Assembly (NCBI GenBank): GCA_964430855.1
Contig: CAYSHC010000018.1
Location: forward strand, 1 to 58,835
Direction of reading: 5' to 3'
Origin: JAEZDP01 sp964430855
GTDB lineage: Bacteria > Acidobacteriota > Vicinamibacteria > Vicinamibacterales > Vicinamibacteraceae
Length of the DNA: 58,835 bases
Shown here piece after piece: positions 7,427 to 15,446 of the stretch. The first letter of the stretch is position 1. Each line of letters begins with the position of its first letter. Under the pieces are notes generated by a model, which did not search any database, was not told where the DNA came from, and saw only the letters and a program-made list of their open reading frames with translations. A program made the translations under genes and the position numbers.

Positions 7427-8389
7427 ATGCCCGGCTCCTCCCAGCCCGTTTACGTCATAGGAATCGACGCCGGCGGCACCAAGACCGAAGCCCTGCTGGC
7501 CGATGGCGAGGGACGGATCCTGGCGCGCGCCCGGCGTGGCGGGGCGAACCTCGCGGCCCACGGCGAGCTCGCCGTCGAGAAGACCCTGCACGACCTGATC
7601 GAGGAGACGCTCGGCGAGCGCGACATCAGGGTGTCGGCCATCTGCCTCGGCATCGCCGGGTCCGACCGCGAGGAGGACGCGACGGTCATCCGCGGCATCA
7701 TGCGCCGCATCGGTGCGCGGGCGCGGATCGTGGTGACCAACGACGCGCTGATCGCGCTGGTGGCCGGCGCCGGGATGCAGCCCGGCGTCGTGATCATTGC
7801 GGGCACCGGTTCGATCGCGTACGGTGTCAACGCGCGCAACGAGGCCGCGCGGGCCGGCGGGTGGGGGTACATCCTCGCCGACGAAGGCAGCGGCTACTGG
7901 CTCGGCCGCCAGGCGCTGCGCGCCGTGGTCAGGGCCGCCGACGGCCGCGGGCCGGCCACGGCGCTGACGCCGCTCGTGCTCGAGTTCTTCGGCGTGTCGC
8001 GGCCGCAGGCGCTGGTGCGCGAGGTCTACCGGCACTACCTGAAGCCGAGCGACATCGCGCGGTGCGCACGGGCGGTGGAGCAGGCCAGGGCTGCCGGCGA
8101 TCCGGTGGCCAGCGACATCGCCGCACGCGCGGCAGACGAACTCCTCGTGGCGGCGGCATCGGTCATCCGCCAGCTGTCGCTCGAGAACGAGACGTTCCCT
8201 GTGGTGCTCGCCGGCGGGGCCTTTCTCGCCGTGCCGTGGCTGCAGGCGACGCTCGCCACCAGGCTGCCCGAGGTCGCTCCCGGGTGCCACGTATCCCTGC
8301 TCGAGGAAGACCCTGCCCTCGGTGCCGTGCAACTGGCACTCGCCGAGGCTCGGGGCGGAGCGGCGCTTCCGGTGTACAGAAACTCGTGA
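7427..8389 (+). CDS. BadF/BadG-type N-acetylhexosamine kinase
   Basis: ASKHA-fold kinase of 320 residues that probably phosphorylates GlcNAc or MurNAc. It starts at the ATG at 7427; a GTG 33 nt upstream is possible but sits before the candidate promoter. The N-terminal phosphate-1 loop reads VIGIDAGGTKTEALLAD, followed by GIAGSDRE, VVTNDALIAL and the second phosphate motif IIAGTGSIAYGV. GGWGYILADEGSGYWLGRQAL and VVLAGGAFLAV complete the BadF/BadG/BcrA/BcrD signature shared with human NAGK and clostridial MurK. The nagB gene overlaps its stop codon (GTGA), so the two are translationally coupled. The context points to amino-sugar salvage. Confidence 0.85.
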   Translation: MPGSSQPVYVIGIDAGGTKTEALLADGEGRILARARRGGANLAAHGELAVEKTLHDLIEETLGERDIRVSAICLGIAGSDREEDATVIRGIMRRIGARARIVVTNDALIALVAGAGMQPGVVIIAGTGSIAYGVNARNEAARAGGWGYILADEGSGYWLGRQALRAVVRAADGRGPATALTPLVLEFFGVSRPQALVREVYRHYLKPSDIARCARAVEQARAAGDPVASDIAARAADELLVAAASVIRQLSLENETFPVVLAGGAFLAVPWLQATLATRLPEVAPGCHVSLLEEDPALGAVQLALAEARGGAALPVYRNS

Positions 8390-9117
8390 TCGTCTCCCTG
8401 TGCCAAGACGCCGCCGCCATCAGTGAACTGGCGGCTTCCCGTGTTGCCGACCTGCTGCGCGCGCGCCCGACCGCCGTGCTCGGCCTGCCCACCGGCCGCA
8501 CGCCCATCCAGATGTACGCGGAGCTCGTGCGGATGCACAAGGAGGAAGGTCTCGACTTCTCCCAGGCGACCTCGTTCAACCTGGACGAGTTCGTGGGGAT
8601 CGGCCCCGAGCACCCGGGCAGCTACCACGCCTACATGGCGGTGCACTTGTTCGACCACGTCAACCTGCCGCGGGAGCGTGCGCACCTGCTGAACGGGCTG
8701 GCGTCCGACCTCGATGCCGAGTGCGATCGCTACGAGGTGAGCATCGTGGACGCCGGCGGGATCGACCTGCAGATCCTCGGCATCGGTGCCAACGGCCACA
8801 TCGGGTTCAACGAGCCGGCCGACGGCCTCTCGGCGCGCACCCACCGCGTGACGCTGCTGCCCGAGTCGAGGGAGGGCAACGCGGTGTTCTTCGGCGGCCG
8901 GGTCGAGGACGTCCCGCGCGAGGCGCTCTCGATGGGCATGGGCACCATCCTCAAGGCACGCCGCATCCTGCTGCTCGCGTCGGGCGAGGGCAAGCGCGAC
9001 GCCATCGAGGCCGCCGTGCGCGGCCCGGTCACGACGCGCGTGCCGGCGTCGTTCCTCCAGCTGCACCCCTCGGTCGAGATCCTCTGCGACCACGAGGCGG
9101 CGGCCGGGCTGCGCTGA
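8386..9117 (+). CDS. nagB: Glucosamine-6-phosphate deaminase
   Basis: Converts glucosamine 6-phosphate to fructose 6-phosphate and ammonia. It has 243 residues from the GTG at 8386, which overlaps the kinase stop codon by 4 nt. This is somewhat shorter than the 266-residue E. coli enzyme, mostly at the ends. Motifs: AVLGLPTGRTP (substrate phosphate loop), FNLDEFVGI with the catalytic Asp, EHPGSYHAYM, and GIGANGHIGFNEPA, which holds the catalytic His and Glu. The residue before Gly-His is Asn, as in B. subtilis-type NagB, rather than the Asp of E. coli. It provides the exit from amino-sugar salvage into glycolysis. No nagA is seen in the window. Confidence 0.93.
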   Translation: MIVSLCQDAAAISELAASRVADLLRARPTAVLGLPTGRTPIQMYAELVRMHKEEGLDFSQATSFNLDEFVGIGPEHPGSYHAYMAVHLFDHVNLPRERAHLLNGLASDLDAECDRYEVSIVDAGGIDLQILGIGANGHIGFNEPADGLSARTHRVTLLPESREGNAVFFGGRVEDVPREALSMGMGTILKARRILLLASGEGKRDAIEAAVRGPVTTRVPASFLQLHPSVEILCDHEAAAGLR

Positions 9118-9139
9118 ACGGGCGCCCGGGCGCCCGCAC

Positions 9140-10150
9140 CTAGGCTTTCGCCCTCTCCGTCTTCCGGGTCGCCTTCGGGGCGGGCTGGTCCTTCTTCGTG
9201 TCGGGATCCGGCAGGCCCAGCAGCTCGCGCAGGCGGGGCGCGACGTCCTCGCCGACCGCCTCGCGGATCGAGTCGTTCGACTTGCGCAGCCGCTCGAGCG
9301 CCTTCGACAGCGAGAGGCCGGTCTTGTGCATCACGATGGCGGCCTTGACGTCGTTGCGAGCGGCCTTCAGCAGCTTGCCGGCTGCCTCGATGTCGAGGCC
9401 CGTGGCCATCGCGATGATGCGCTTGCCGCGATCGCGCAGCTTTTCGTTGGTCGTCTGGACGTCGACCATGAGGTTGCCGTAGGTCTTGCCCATGCGCACC
9501 ATGGCGATCGTGGTGAGCATGTTCAGCACCATCTTGGTGGCCGTGCCGGCCTTGAGGCGCGTGGAGCCGGCGAGCACCTCCGGGCCGACGTCAGGCGCGA
9601 TCAGCAGGTCCACGAAGTTCTGAAGCTCGTTGCCGGGCCAGCAGGTCACGAAGATGATGCGCAGCCCGGCCTTGCGGGCCCGGGTGAGCGCCCCGCGGAC
9701 AAACGGCGTCACGCCGCTCGCGGAGATCCCGATCACGACGTCGCGCTTCTGCGGGCGCAGCCTGGCGATCGCGCGCGCGCCCTCCTCGTAGTCGTCCTCG
9801 ACGCCTTCCTTGGGGACGAACACCGCGTCCTTGCCGCCGGCCATGATGGCCCGCACGCGCGTGGGCGGCACGCCGAAGGTGGGCGGCATCTCGGCCGCCT
9901 CGACGATGCCGAGCCGCCCGCTGGTGCCGGCGCCGACGAAGATGATGCGGCCGCCCTTCCGGAGCGATTCCACGATCATCTGGACGCCGTTGGCGATGCG
10001 CTCACGCTCGCGGTGAACCGCCGTAACGACCTTCCGGTCCTCGTTGACCATGAGGTCGATGATGTCGGCGATGGGAGCCTTGTCGAGGTCGATACTGGCG
10101 GGATTGATGGCTTCGGAGGGCAGTGACTCCCATTTGGACGACCTGGCCAT
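9140..10150 (-). CDS. murQ: N-acetylmuramic acid 6-phosphate etherase
   Basis: Cleaves the lactyl ether of MurNAc 6-phosphate to give GlcNAc 6-phosphate and D-lactate. 336 residues from the ATG at 10148-10150, with a GGGAGCGAG-like ribosome site just upstream. The SIS-domain core is clear: IIFVGAGTSGRLGIVEAAEMPPTFGV, GVEDDYEEGARAI with an acidic catalytic region, GISASGVTPFVRGAL, and the typical GSTRLKAGTATKMVLNML. The C-terminus carries an unusual Lys/Ala/Pro-rich basic tail of about 25 residues. It converges on nagB with a 22-nt gap, and the pair together with the kinase suggests MurNAc/GlcNAc recycling. Confidence 0.95.
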   Translation of the reverse strand: MARSSKWESLPSEAINPASIDLDKAPIADIIDLMVNEDRKVVTAVHRERERIANGVQMIVESLRKGGRIIFVGAGTSGRLGIVEAAEMPPTFGVPPTRVRAIMAGGKDAVFVPKEGVEDDYEEGARAIARLRPQKRDVVIGISASGVTPFVRGALTRARKAGLRIIFVTCWPGNELQNFVDLLIAPDVGPEVLAGSTRLKAGTATKMVLNMLTTIAMVRMGKTYGNLMVDVQTTNEKLRDRGKRIIAMATGLDIEAAGKLLKAARNDVKAAIVMHKTGLSLSKALERLRKSNDSIREAVGEDVAPRLRELLGLPDPDTKKDQPAPKATRKTERAKA

Positions 10151-10190
10151 GGACTCGCTCCCGAGCGCGTGAGGCGCGCGGCAGCCTCGG

Positions 10191-10219
10191 AGCGTAGCGC
10201 GGCGGTCCGGTGGTGTCAA
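10191..10219 (-). promoter_or_regulatory. Sigma-70-type promoter of murQ
   Basis: The reverse strand has a perfect -35 TTGACA (10214-10219), a 17-nt spacer, and TACGCT (10191-10196) as a weak -10. The predicted start leaves a leader of about 35 nt to the murQ ATG. Confidence 0.5.
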
Positions 10220-10255
10220 CGCGGCCACCCGGCACGGCGTCCGGGCCACAGCAGG

Positions 10256-10261
10256 TACTAT
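10256..10261 (+). promoter_or_regulatory. Candidate -10 hexamer TACTAT for the moxR operon
   Basis: TACTAT ends 7 nt before the GTG start of the MoxR gene, so transcription would begin at or next to the start codon. There is no Shine-Dalgarno sequence in the short gap. This suggests a leaderless message, with no clear -35 element. Confidence 0.4.
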
Positions 10262-10268
10262 TGCGCGC

Positions 10269-11273
10269 GTGACAACGTCCCCCGAGACCCTGCCGTCGAT
10301 TGACCAGGCGCACGACCTGGGCCGTCGGCTCGAGCACGAGATCGCCCGCACGATCGTCGGCCAGCGGCACGTGATCCGCGAGATCCTCACGGCATTCTTC
10401 GCGGGCGGCCACTGCCTGCTGCGGGGCGTGCCGGGGCTGGCCAAGACGCTCATCATCAAGACCCTGGCGCAATCGATCGACCTGTCGTTCAACCGGATCC
10501 AGTTCACGCCCGACCTCATGCCGTCCGACATCCTCGGCGCCGAGGTGATGGAGGAGGAGCGCTCGACGGGACGCCGCGAGATCCGCTTCATGCGCGGACC
10601 GGTCTTCGCGCACATCCTGCTCGCCGACGAAATCAACAGGACGCCGCCGCGCACGCAGGCGGCGCTGCTCGAGGCGATGCAGGAGCGCCAGGTGACCGTT
10701 GGCGGCGTGCGCTACGAGCTGCCCGCCCCGCAGTTCGTCCTCGCGACGCAGAACCCCATCGAGCAGGAGGGCACCTACGCGCTGCCGGAGGCTCAGCTCG
10801 ACCGCTTCCTGCTGAACGTCGTCATCGGCTACCCGACGCTCGACGAGGAGCGCGCGATGCTCCAGCAGACGACGTCCACGCAGCCCGCCGCGCCCGCCGT
10901 CGTCGCGTCCGGCAATGACATCCTCGCGGTGCACCGGCTCGTGCGCGAGGTGCCCGTCGCGTCGAACGTCGTGGACTATGCCGCGCGCCTCGTGCGGGCC
11001 ACTCGCCCGGACGAGGCCGAAGCCGCCGACGTCGTCCGGCGGTACGTGCGGTGGGGCGCGGGGCCGAGGGCCGGGCAGGCGCTGCTGCTGTGCGGCAAGG
11101 CCCGTGCGCTCCTCGACGGGCGCGCGACCGTCGCCATCGACGACATCCGCGCCCTGGCGCCGCCCGTGCTGCGCCATCGCGTGCTCCTGAACTTCCAGGC
11201 CGAAGCCGAGGGGCTGACGCCCGACGCCATCGTCGACCGCCTGCTCGCGGCGGTCCCTGCCGACGCCCGCTGA
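10269..11273 (+). CDS. MoxR-family AAA+ ATPase
   Basis: AAA+ chaperone-like ATPase of 334 residues, starting at the GTG at 10269. Walker A is GVPGLAKT, Walker B is ILLADEINR, followed by TPPRTQAALLEAMQERQVTVGG and the sensor region FVLATQNPIEQEGTYALPEAQLDRFLL. These are hallmarks of the MRP subgroup of MoxR. Members usually act with a vWA (DUF58) partner to mature or activate other proteins, and here the DUF58 gene follows after 6 nt. First gene of a five-gene operon. Divergent from murQ. Confidence 0.93.
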   Translation: MTTSPETLPSIDQAHDLGRRLEHEIARTIVGQRHVIREILTAFFAGGHCLLRGVPGLAKTLIIKTLAQSIDLSFNRIQFTPDLMPSDILGAEVMEEERSTGRREIRFMRGPVFAHILLADEINRTPPRTQAALLEAMQERQVTVGGVRYELPAPQFVLATQNPIEQEGTYALPEAQLDRFLLNVVIGYPTLDEERAMLQQTTSTQPAAPAVVASGNDILAVHRLVREVPVASNVVDYAARLVRATRPDEAEAADVVRRYVRWGAGPRAGQALLLCGKARALLDGRATVAIDDIRALAPPVLRHRVLLNFQAEAEGLTPDAIVDRLLAAVPADAR

Positions 11274-11279
11274 CCACGG

Positions 11280-12173
11280 ATGCCGCACCTCGACCCGGCG
11301 CTGCTCGCCCGCATTGCCGACCTCGAGTTCGCGGCGCGCCTGATCGTGGAGGGCGCGCGCCTGGGCGCACACCGCAGCGCGTACGTCGGCACCGGCGCCG
11401 AGTTCCAGCAGATGCGCCCGTACCTGCCAGGCGACGACGTGAAGTTCCTCGACTGGAAGCACTACGCGCGCACCGACCGCCTGTTCACGCGCGTGCATCG
11501 ACGGACGTCGGAATGGCCCGTGATGATCGCCCTCGACACGAGCGGCTCGATGGGCTTTGCCGGCGCCGACGGGGTCACCAAGCTGCGCATGGCCACGCTG
11601 CTCGCCGCCGCGCTGGCCTACCTCCTCATCGACAGCGACGACGCCGCTGGCCTGGTGACGCACGCCGACGCCGTCGGGACGATGCTGCCCGCGCGGACGG
11701 GACGGCCGCACCTGCTGCGCGTCCTGGGCACGCTTCAGCGGACCACGACACAAGGGCTGACCGACCTGGCGGCAACCGTACGGCACACGGCGCTCAAACT
11801 GGGGCGTCGCGGCATGATCGTGCTCATCTCGGACCTCTACGACGAGGACGGCTGGCAGCGGGCCACGCGCGAGGTGCGGCAGATGGGCCACGAGGTGGCG
11901 CTGCTGCACGTCCTGGCGCCAGGCGAGCTGACGCTGGAGGCGCGAGGCGATCTCGAGCTCGTCGATCTCGAGACCGGCGCACGCGTCGTGGCGCAGGCCT
12001 CGGCGCTCAAGCCCGGCTACGACAGCGCGATGGCCGAGTTCGTGGCGCGGCAGCGATCGACCGCCGAGCGTGAGGGCATGACGTACGTGGAGGCCTTTAC
12101 CGACACACCGCCCGACGCGGTGCTGCGGGCGCTGTCGCAGGCGCGGGCGCGGCAGGGAGGGCCGTCCTGGTGA
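11280..12173 (+). CDS. DUF58 / vWA-domain protein (MoxR partner)
   Basis: 297-residue protein of the DUF58 family. The N-terminal part has GTGAEFQQMRPYLPGDDVKFLDWKHYARTD, split here over the DUF58 signature YxPGDDxxxLDW. It is followed by a vWA domain with an intact MIDAS motif DTSGSMGF (about residue 82), and a later VLISDLYDEDGW strand. No membrane segment is obvious, so it is probably cytoplasmic, where it would work with the MoxR ATPase. Its stop codon overlaps the next gene by 4 nt (GTGA). Confidence 0.9.
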   Translation: MPHLDPALLARIADLEFAARLIVEGARLGAHRSAYVGTGAEFQQMRPYLPGDDVKFLDWKHYARTDRLFTRVHRRTSEWPVMIALDTSGSMGFAGADGVTKLRMATLLAAALAYLLIDSDDAAGLVTHADAVGTMLPARTGRPHLLRVLGTLQRTTTQGLTDLAATVRHTALKLGRRGMIVLISDLYDEDGWQRATREVRQMGHEVALLHVLAPGELTLEARGDLELVDLETGARVVAQASALKPGYDSAMAEFVARQRSTAEREGMTYVEAFTDTPPDAVLRALSQARARQGGPSW

Positions 12174-13426
12174 CCTGGGCGACACCGCTCGCGTGGCTGC
12201 TCGCCGCCGGGATCCTCGGACCGCTCGCGGCGCACCTGCTGTCGCGACGCACGCCGACGACGTACGCCTTTCCGACGCTGCGCTTCGTCGGCCCGACGGC
12301 GACGTCCGCGCGGCGCCTGCGCACGCTGCACGACCCCTGGCTGCTGGCGCTGCGGTTGGCCATCGTGCTGGTCGTCGCGGGAGCGGCCGCGGGCCCCACC
12401 CTGGCCACCTCGTGGCGGCGGCAGCACTGGGAGCCGCCCCTCCAGACGGCGTACGTTCACGCGCCGGGTGCGCACGGTGCCGGCACGGGCACGGCGCCCC
12501 GACAGCGCGACAGTGGGGCAGTCGCCGAGCGCGACGCCGACGACGCGCCGGCGTGGCATTATGAAGGGCTGCCGCTGCGCGACTCGCTTGCCAGGGCCGT
12601 CGAGGACCTGCAGCGGCTGCGCTCGACCCGGCGGCAGATCGTCGTGCGGTGGGGCGGCGACACGCGCGAGCTCGCGCCGTCGGATCTGCGCGGCATCCCG
12701 GACGACATCGGCCTGCGACTCGAGCCGCAGCCTGCGCCTCCGGATGCATCGGCGGTCACCGCCGACGCGTCCTCGCCATCGTTTGCCATCGAGCACGCGC
12801 CGGACGACGAGCCCGCGGCGGCCTTCCTGGCAACGTCGGTGTCGCGACAGACGGCATGGCCCGTCGCCATGGTGTGGCCCGGCGCAGCCGCGCGCAGTCG
12901 CGTCGTCGCGGAGATGGGGCCGGCGACAGGCGCCGCCGACCAGATCCTGCGCCGCATGCAGCACGACCCGCGCCTGCTGGACGCCGCTCGCCGCTCGCGC
13001 CGGGACCCGCGGAGCGATGCCGCGCGTCCGAGCGCCGCACGAGCGCGTCCCCTGGCGTGGAGCGCCGACGGCGACGCCCTGATGTGGGGTGGCACGTGGC
13101 GCGACGAACTCGTGCTCGTGCTCGACGCCAGCCCGCGCGATCCGGCAGCCCTGTGGAGCCTGCGGGCCGTCGAGGACGCCGCGCTGTCAATCACGGGCTG
13201 GCCGCGCGAGTCGCGGCAGTGGACCGCCGACGAACTGGCCGCGCATCAGCGCCCACCGGGCACGCCGCCGGAGGTCGACCTGCCGACAGGGCTCGACACG
13301 CGCTGGTGGTGGATGGCGGCGCTGGTGCTGCTGCTCGTCGAGCAGGTCGTGCGCCGCAGATTCGGGAGCGACCCCGCAGCCGTGGCCACGGATGCCGACG
13401 GAGGGGCGTCGTCGCATGCGGCCTGA
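12170..13426 (+). CDS. BatA-like membrane protein
   Basis: 418-residue membrane protein starting at the GTG at 12170, coupled to the DUF58 gene. The N-terminus is the BatA double-transmembrane module: a first helix (PLAWLLAAGILGPLAAHLL), the basic turn SRRTPTTYAFPTLRFV, and a second helix (LLALRLAIVLVVAGAAAG). The following 280 residues are low in recognisable motifs and rich in Ala, Arg and Asp. A last helix (WWWMAALVLLLVEQVV) ends near the C-terminus. The vWA domain of true BatA is not visible. Probably an inner-membrane part of the MoxR/Bat-like complex. Confidence 0.75.
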   Translation: MTWATPLAWLLAAGILGPLAAHLLSRRTPTTYAFPTLRFVGPTATSARRLRTLHDPWLLALRLAIVLVVAGAAAGPTLATSWRRQHWEPPLQTAYVHAPGAHGAGTGTAPRQRDSGAVAERDADDAPAWHYEGLPLRDSLARAVEDLQRLRSTRRQIVVRWGGDTRELAPSDLRGIPDDIGLRLEPQPAPPDASAVTADASSPSFAIEHAPDDEPAAAFLATSVSRQTAWPVAMVWPGAAARSRVVAEMGPATGAADQILRRMQHDPRLLDAARRSRRDPRSDAARPSAARARPLAWSADGDALMWGGTWRDELVLVLDASPRDPAALWSLRAVEDAALSITGWPRESRQWTADELAAHQRPPGTPPEVDLPTGLDTRWWWMAALVLLLVEQVVRRRFGSDPAAVATDADGGASSHAA

Positions 13427-15446
13427 CCAACGCGTGCGAGGCGTGCCTGACGGCGAGGTCTCGCAGCGGGCGCTGCGGGCGTGGCGCGCGCGCGGGTGGC
13501 GGCGGTGGAGGCTGGCGGTCGCGGGCGAGGCCGCCCTGTGGGCGCTGGCTGCCGGTGTGGCGACGGCAGCCGTTGTCGGCCGTCCCCTCGCGGCGGTGAT
13601 CGCGACGGCAGCCGTCCTGGCCTGGCGCGTCCTCGCCGATGCGACCTTCCGTGATGTCCGCCGCATGCTGCACGCGACCGAGGAGGCGTGGCCAGCCCTC
13701 GGCAACGCGCTCATGGCATGGCACGAGGCGGATCGCGGGATGCTGCGCGTCTCGCCGGTCTTCCGGGACCGGCTCGCGATGCAGGCACGCGGCGCGCTCC
13801 CTGACGCGTGGCCGGCCCCGCGCACGCGGCATGAGTGGACCGCGGCCCTCGCCGCGCTCGCGCTGGCGGTGGCGCTGGCCGTGTCGATGCCGTACCTGCG
13901 CGGCGTCACAGACGCGGAACGGCACGAGCCCGTCGAGGCACCGGGTACGGAGGTCCAGCCTGAAAGCGTAAGCGTGATATATCGCATCACGCCGCCGGCC
14001 TACACCCGGCGTCCACCGGTCGAGGCCGAGGACGTCGCGACCATCGAGGCAGTCGTGGGCAGCGGCCTCGAGGCGACGCTCCGCGGGCTGCCGGCGGGCG
14101 CGACCGCGGACATCGCCGGCGATCCGCTGCCCCTGGCCGTCGGCACCGATGGCCACGCGACGGCGGCCACGGCGGTCCGCGAGTCGGGCCTGCTGACGGT
14201 CGCCGACGCCGAGGGCCGGCCGCTCGTCGTGACGGCCATCCAGGCGGTGCCGGATCGGCCGCCGCTCGTGCGCATCACCGCGCCCGGACGCGACATCCGG
14301 ACGTCCGACGTCGCGAGCCGGATTCCGGTGGACGTCGACGCCAGCGACGACATCGGCCTCGCGACGCTGCGGGTGCGGTACACACACGTCACGGGCAGCG
14401 GCGAGACGTTCGAGTTCGTCGACGGCGAGCTGCCCGTCGAGGTGCGCCGATCGGCCGATGCGTGGCGCGCGCGAGGCACGCTCGACCTGTCGGCCCTCGG
14501 GCTTGCGCCTGGCGACAGCCTCGTCTACTGGGCCGTCGCCACCGACGCGAGGCCAGGCACGGATGGACTGGCGGAATCGGAGCGCTACCTGGTGGAAGTG
14601 CCGCGGCCCGGGCAGGCCGCGGCCGGTGACTTCAGCCTGCCCGACACCGAGCACCGCTACGCCCTGAGCCAGCGCATGGTGATCCAGCTGACCGAGCGGT
14701 TGCGCGAGCGGCGGCCGCAGCTGCCGGCCGACGAGTACCTGAGCGAGGCACAGGGGCTGGCGGCCCATCAGCGCCGCGTGCGCGCCGAGTTCGTCTTCCT
14801 GATGGGCGGCGAGGTGGTCGACGAGGTCGAGGAGGCCGAACACTCGCACGAGGTCGAGGCAGGACGCCTCGACAACAGCGGCCAGCGGGAGCTGCTCGAG
14901 GCCGTGCGGCAGATGGCCCTGGCGGAGCAGCGGCTTACCGACGCCGACCTCGACGCGGCGCTGCCGTTCGAGTATCGCGCGCTCGAGGCGCTCCAGGCCG
15001 CCTTCGGCAAGGCGCGCTACATCATGCGCACCCTGCCCGTCAGGGTCGCCATCGACCCGGCACGGCGGGGCAGCGGCGACCTGTCGCTGGCGAGTTCGGC
15101 CGCCTGGGCCCGCACCCCGTTGCCGCCGGGCTCACGTGGGCAGGGACGCGACACGCTCCTCGCGCTGCTCGACCTGACACCCGGGAGCGCGCCAGCCAGC
15201 GTGCGCCGCGTGGCTGACGCGCTCCTGGCGCTGGACGGCGAACGTGCCGAGTGGCTCGGGGCGGTCCAGGCGCTGACGGCCGCCTTCGCGGCGGGTGTCG
15301 CCCCGGACGAGCGGCGGCGCGTGCTCGACACGACGGCGGCGGCGTTGCGGGCCCGCCTCGCGGCGACGAGCCCGCACGCCATCTCGCTGCCGCTGCCAAT
15401 CGATGGCGACGAGGCGGGACTTGCCTCCACGGGAGGTCACCGGTGA
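13416..15446 (+). CDS. Large membrane protein, DUF4175-like
   Basis: 676-residue protein starting at the ATG at 13416, overlapping the BatA-like gene by 11 nt. Hydrophobic helices occupy the first 150 residues (about 35-70 and 140-165). The long periplasmic-looking part contains beta-rich segments (SVSVIYRITPPAYTRRPPV; IPVDVDASDDIGLATLRVRYTH) like those of DUF4175 proteins of Bat-type operons, then a helical, Glu/Arg-rich region (about 400-540). Function is unknown. The position within a MoxR operon suggests a structural or substrate-binding role in the envelope. Confidence 0.65.
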   Translation: MRPDQRVRGVPDGEVSQRALRAWRARGWRRWRLAVAGEAALWALAAGVATAAVVGRPLAAVIATAAVLAWRVLADATFRDVRRMLHATEEAWPALGNALMAWHEADRGMLRVSPVFRDRLAMQARGALPDAWPAPRTRHEWTAALAALALAVALAVSMPYLRGVTDAERHEPVEAPGTEVQPESVSVIYRITPPAYTRRPPVEAEDVATIEAVVGSGLEATLRGLPAGATADIAGDPLPLAVGTDGHATAATAVRESGLLTVADAEGRPLVVTAIQAVPDRPPLVRITAPGRDIRTSDVASRIPVDVDASDDIGLATLRVRYTHVTGSGETFEFVDGELPVEVRRSADAWRARGTLDLSALGLAPGDSLVYWAVATDARPGTDGLAESERYLVEVPRPGQAAAGDFSLPDTEHRYALSQRMVIQLTERLRERRPQLPADEYLSEAQGLAAHQRRVRAEFVFLMGGEVVDEVEEAEHSHEVEAGRLDNSGQRELLEAVRQMALAEQRLTDADLDAALPFEYRALEALQAAFGKARYIMRTLPVRVAIDPARRGSGDLSLASSAAWARTPLPPGSRGQGRDTLLALLDLTPGSAPASVRRVADALLALDGERAEWLGAVQALTAAFAAGVAPDERRRVLDTTAAALRARLAATSPHAISLPLPIDGDEAGLASTGGHR

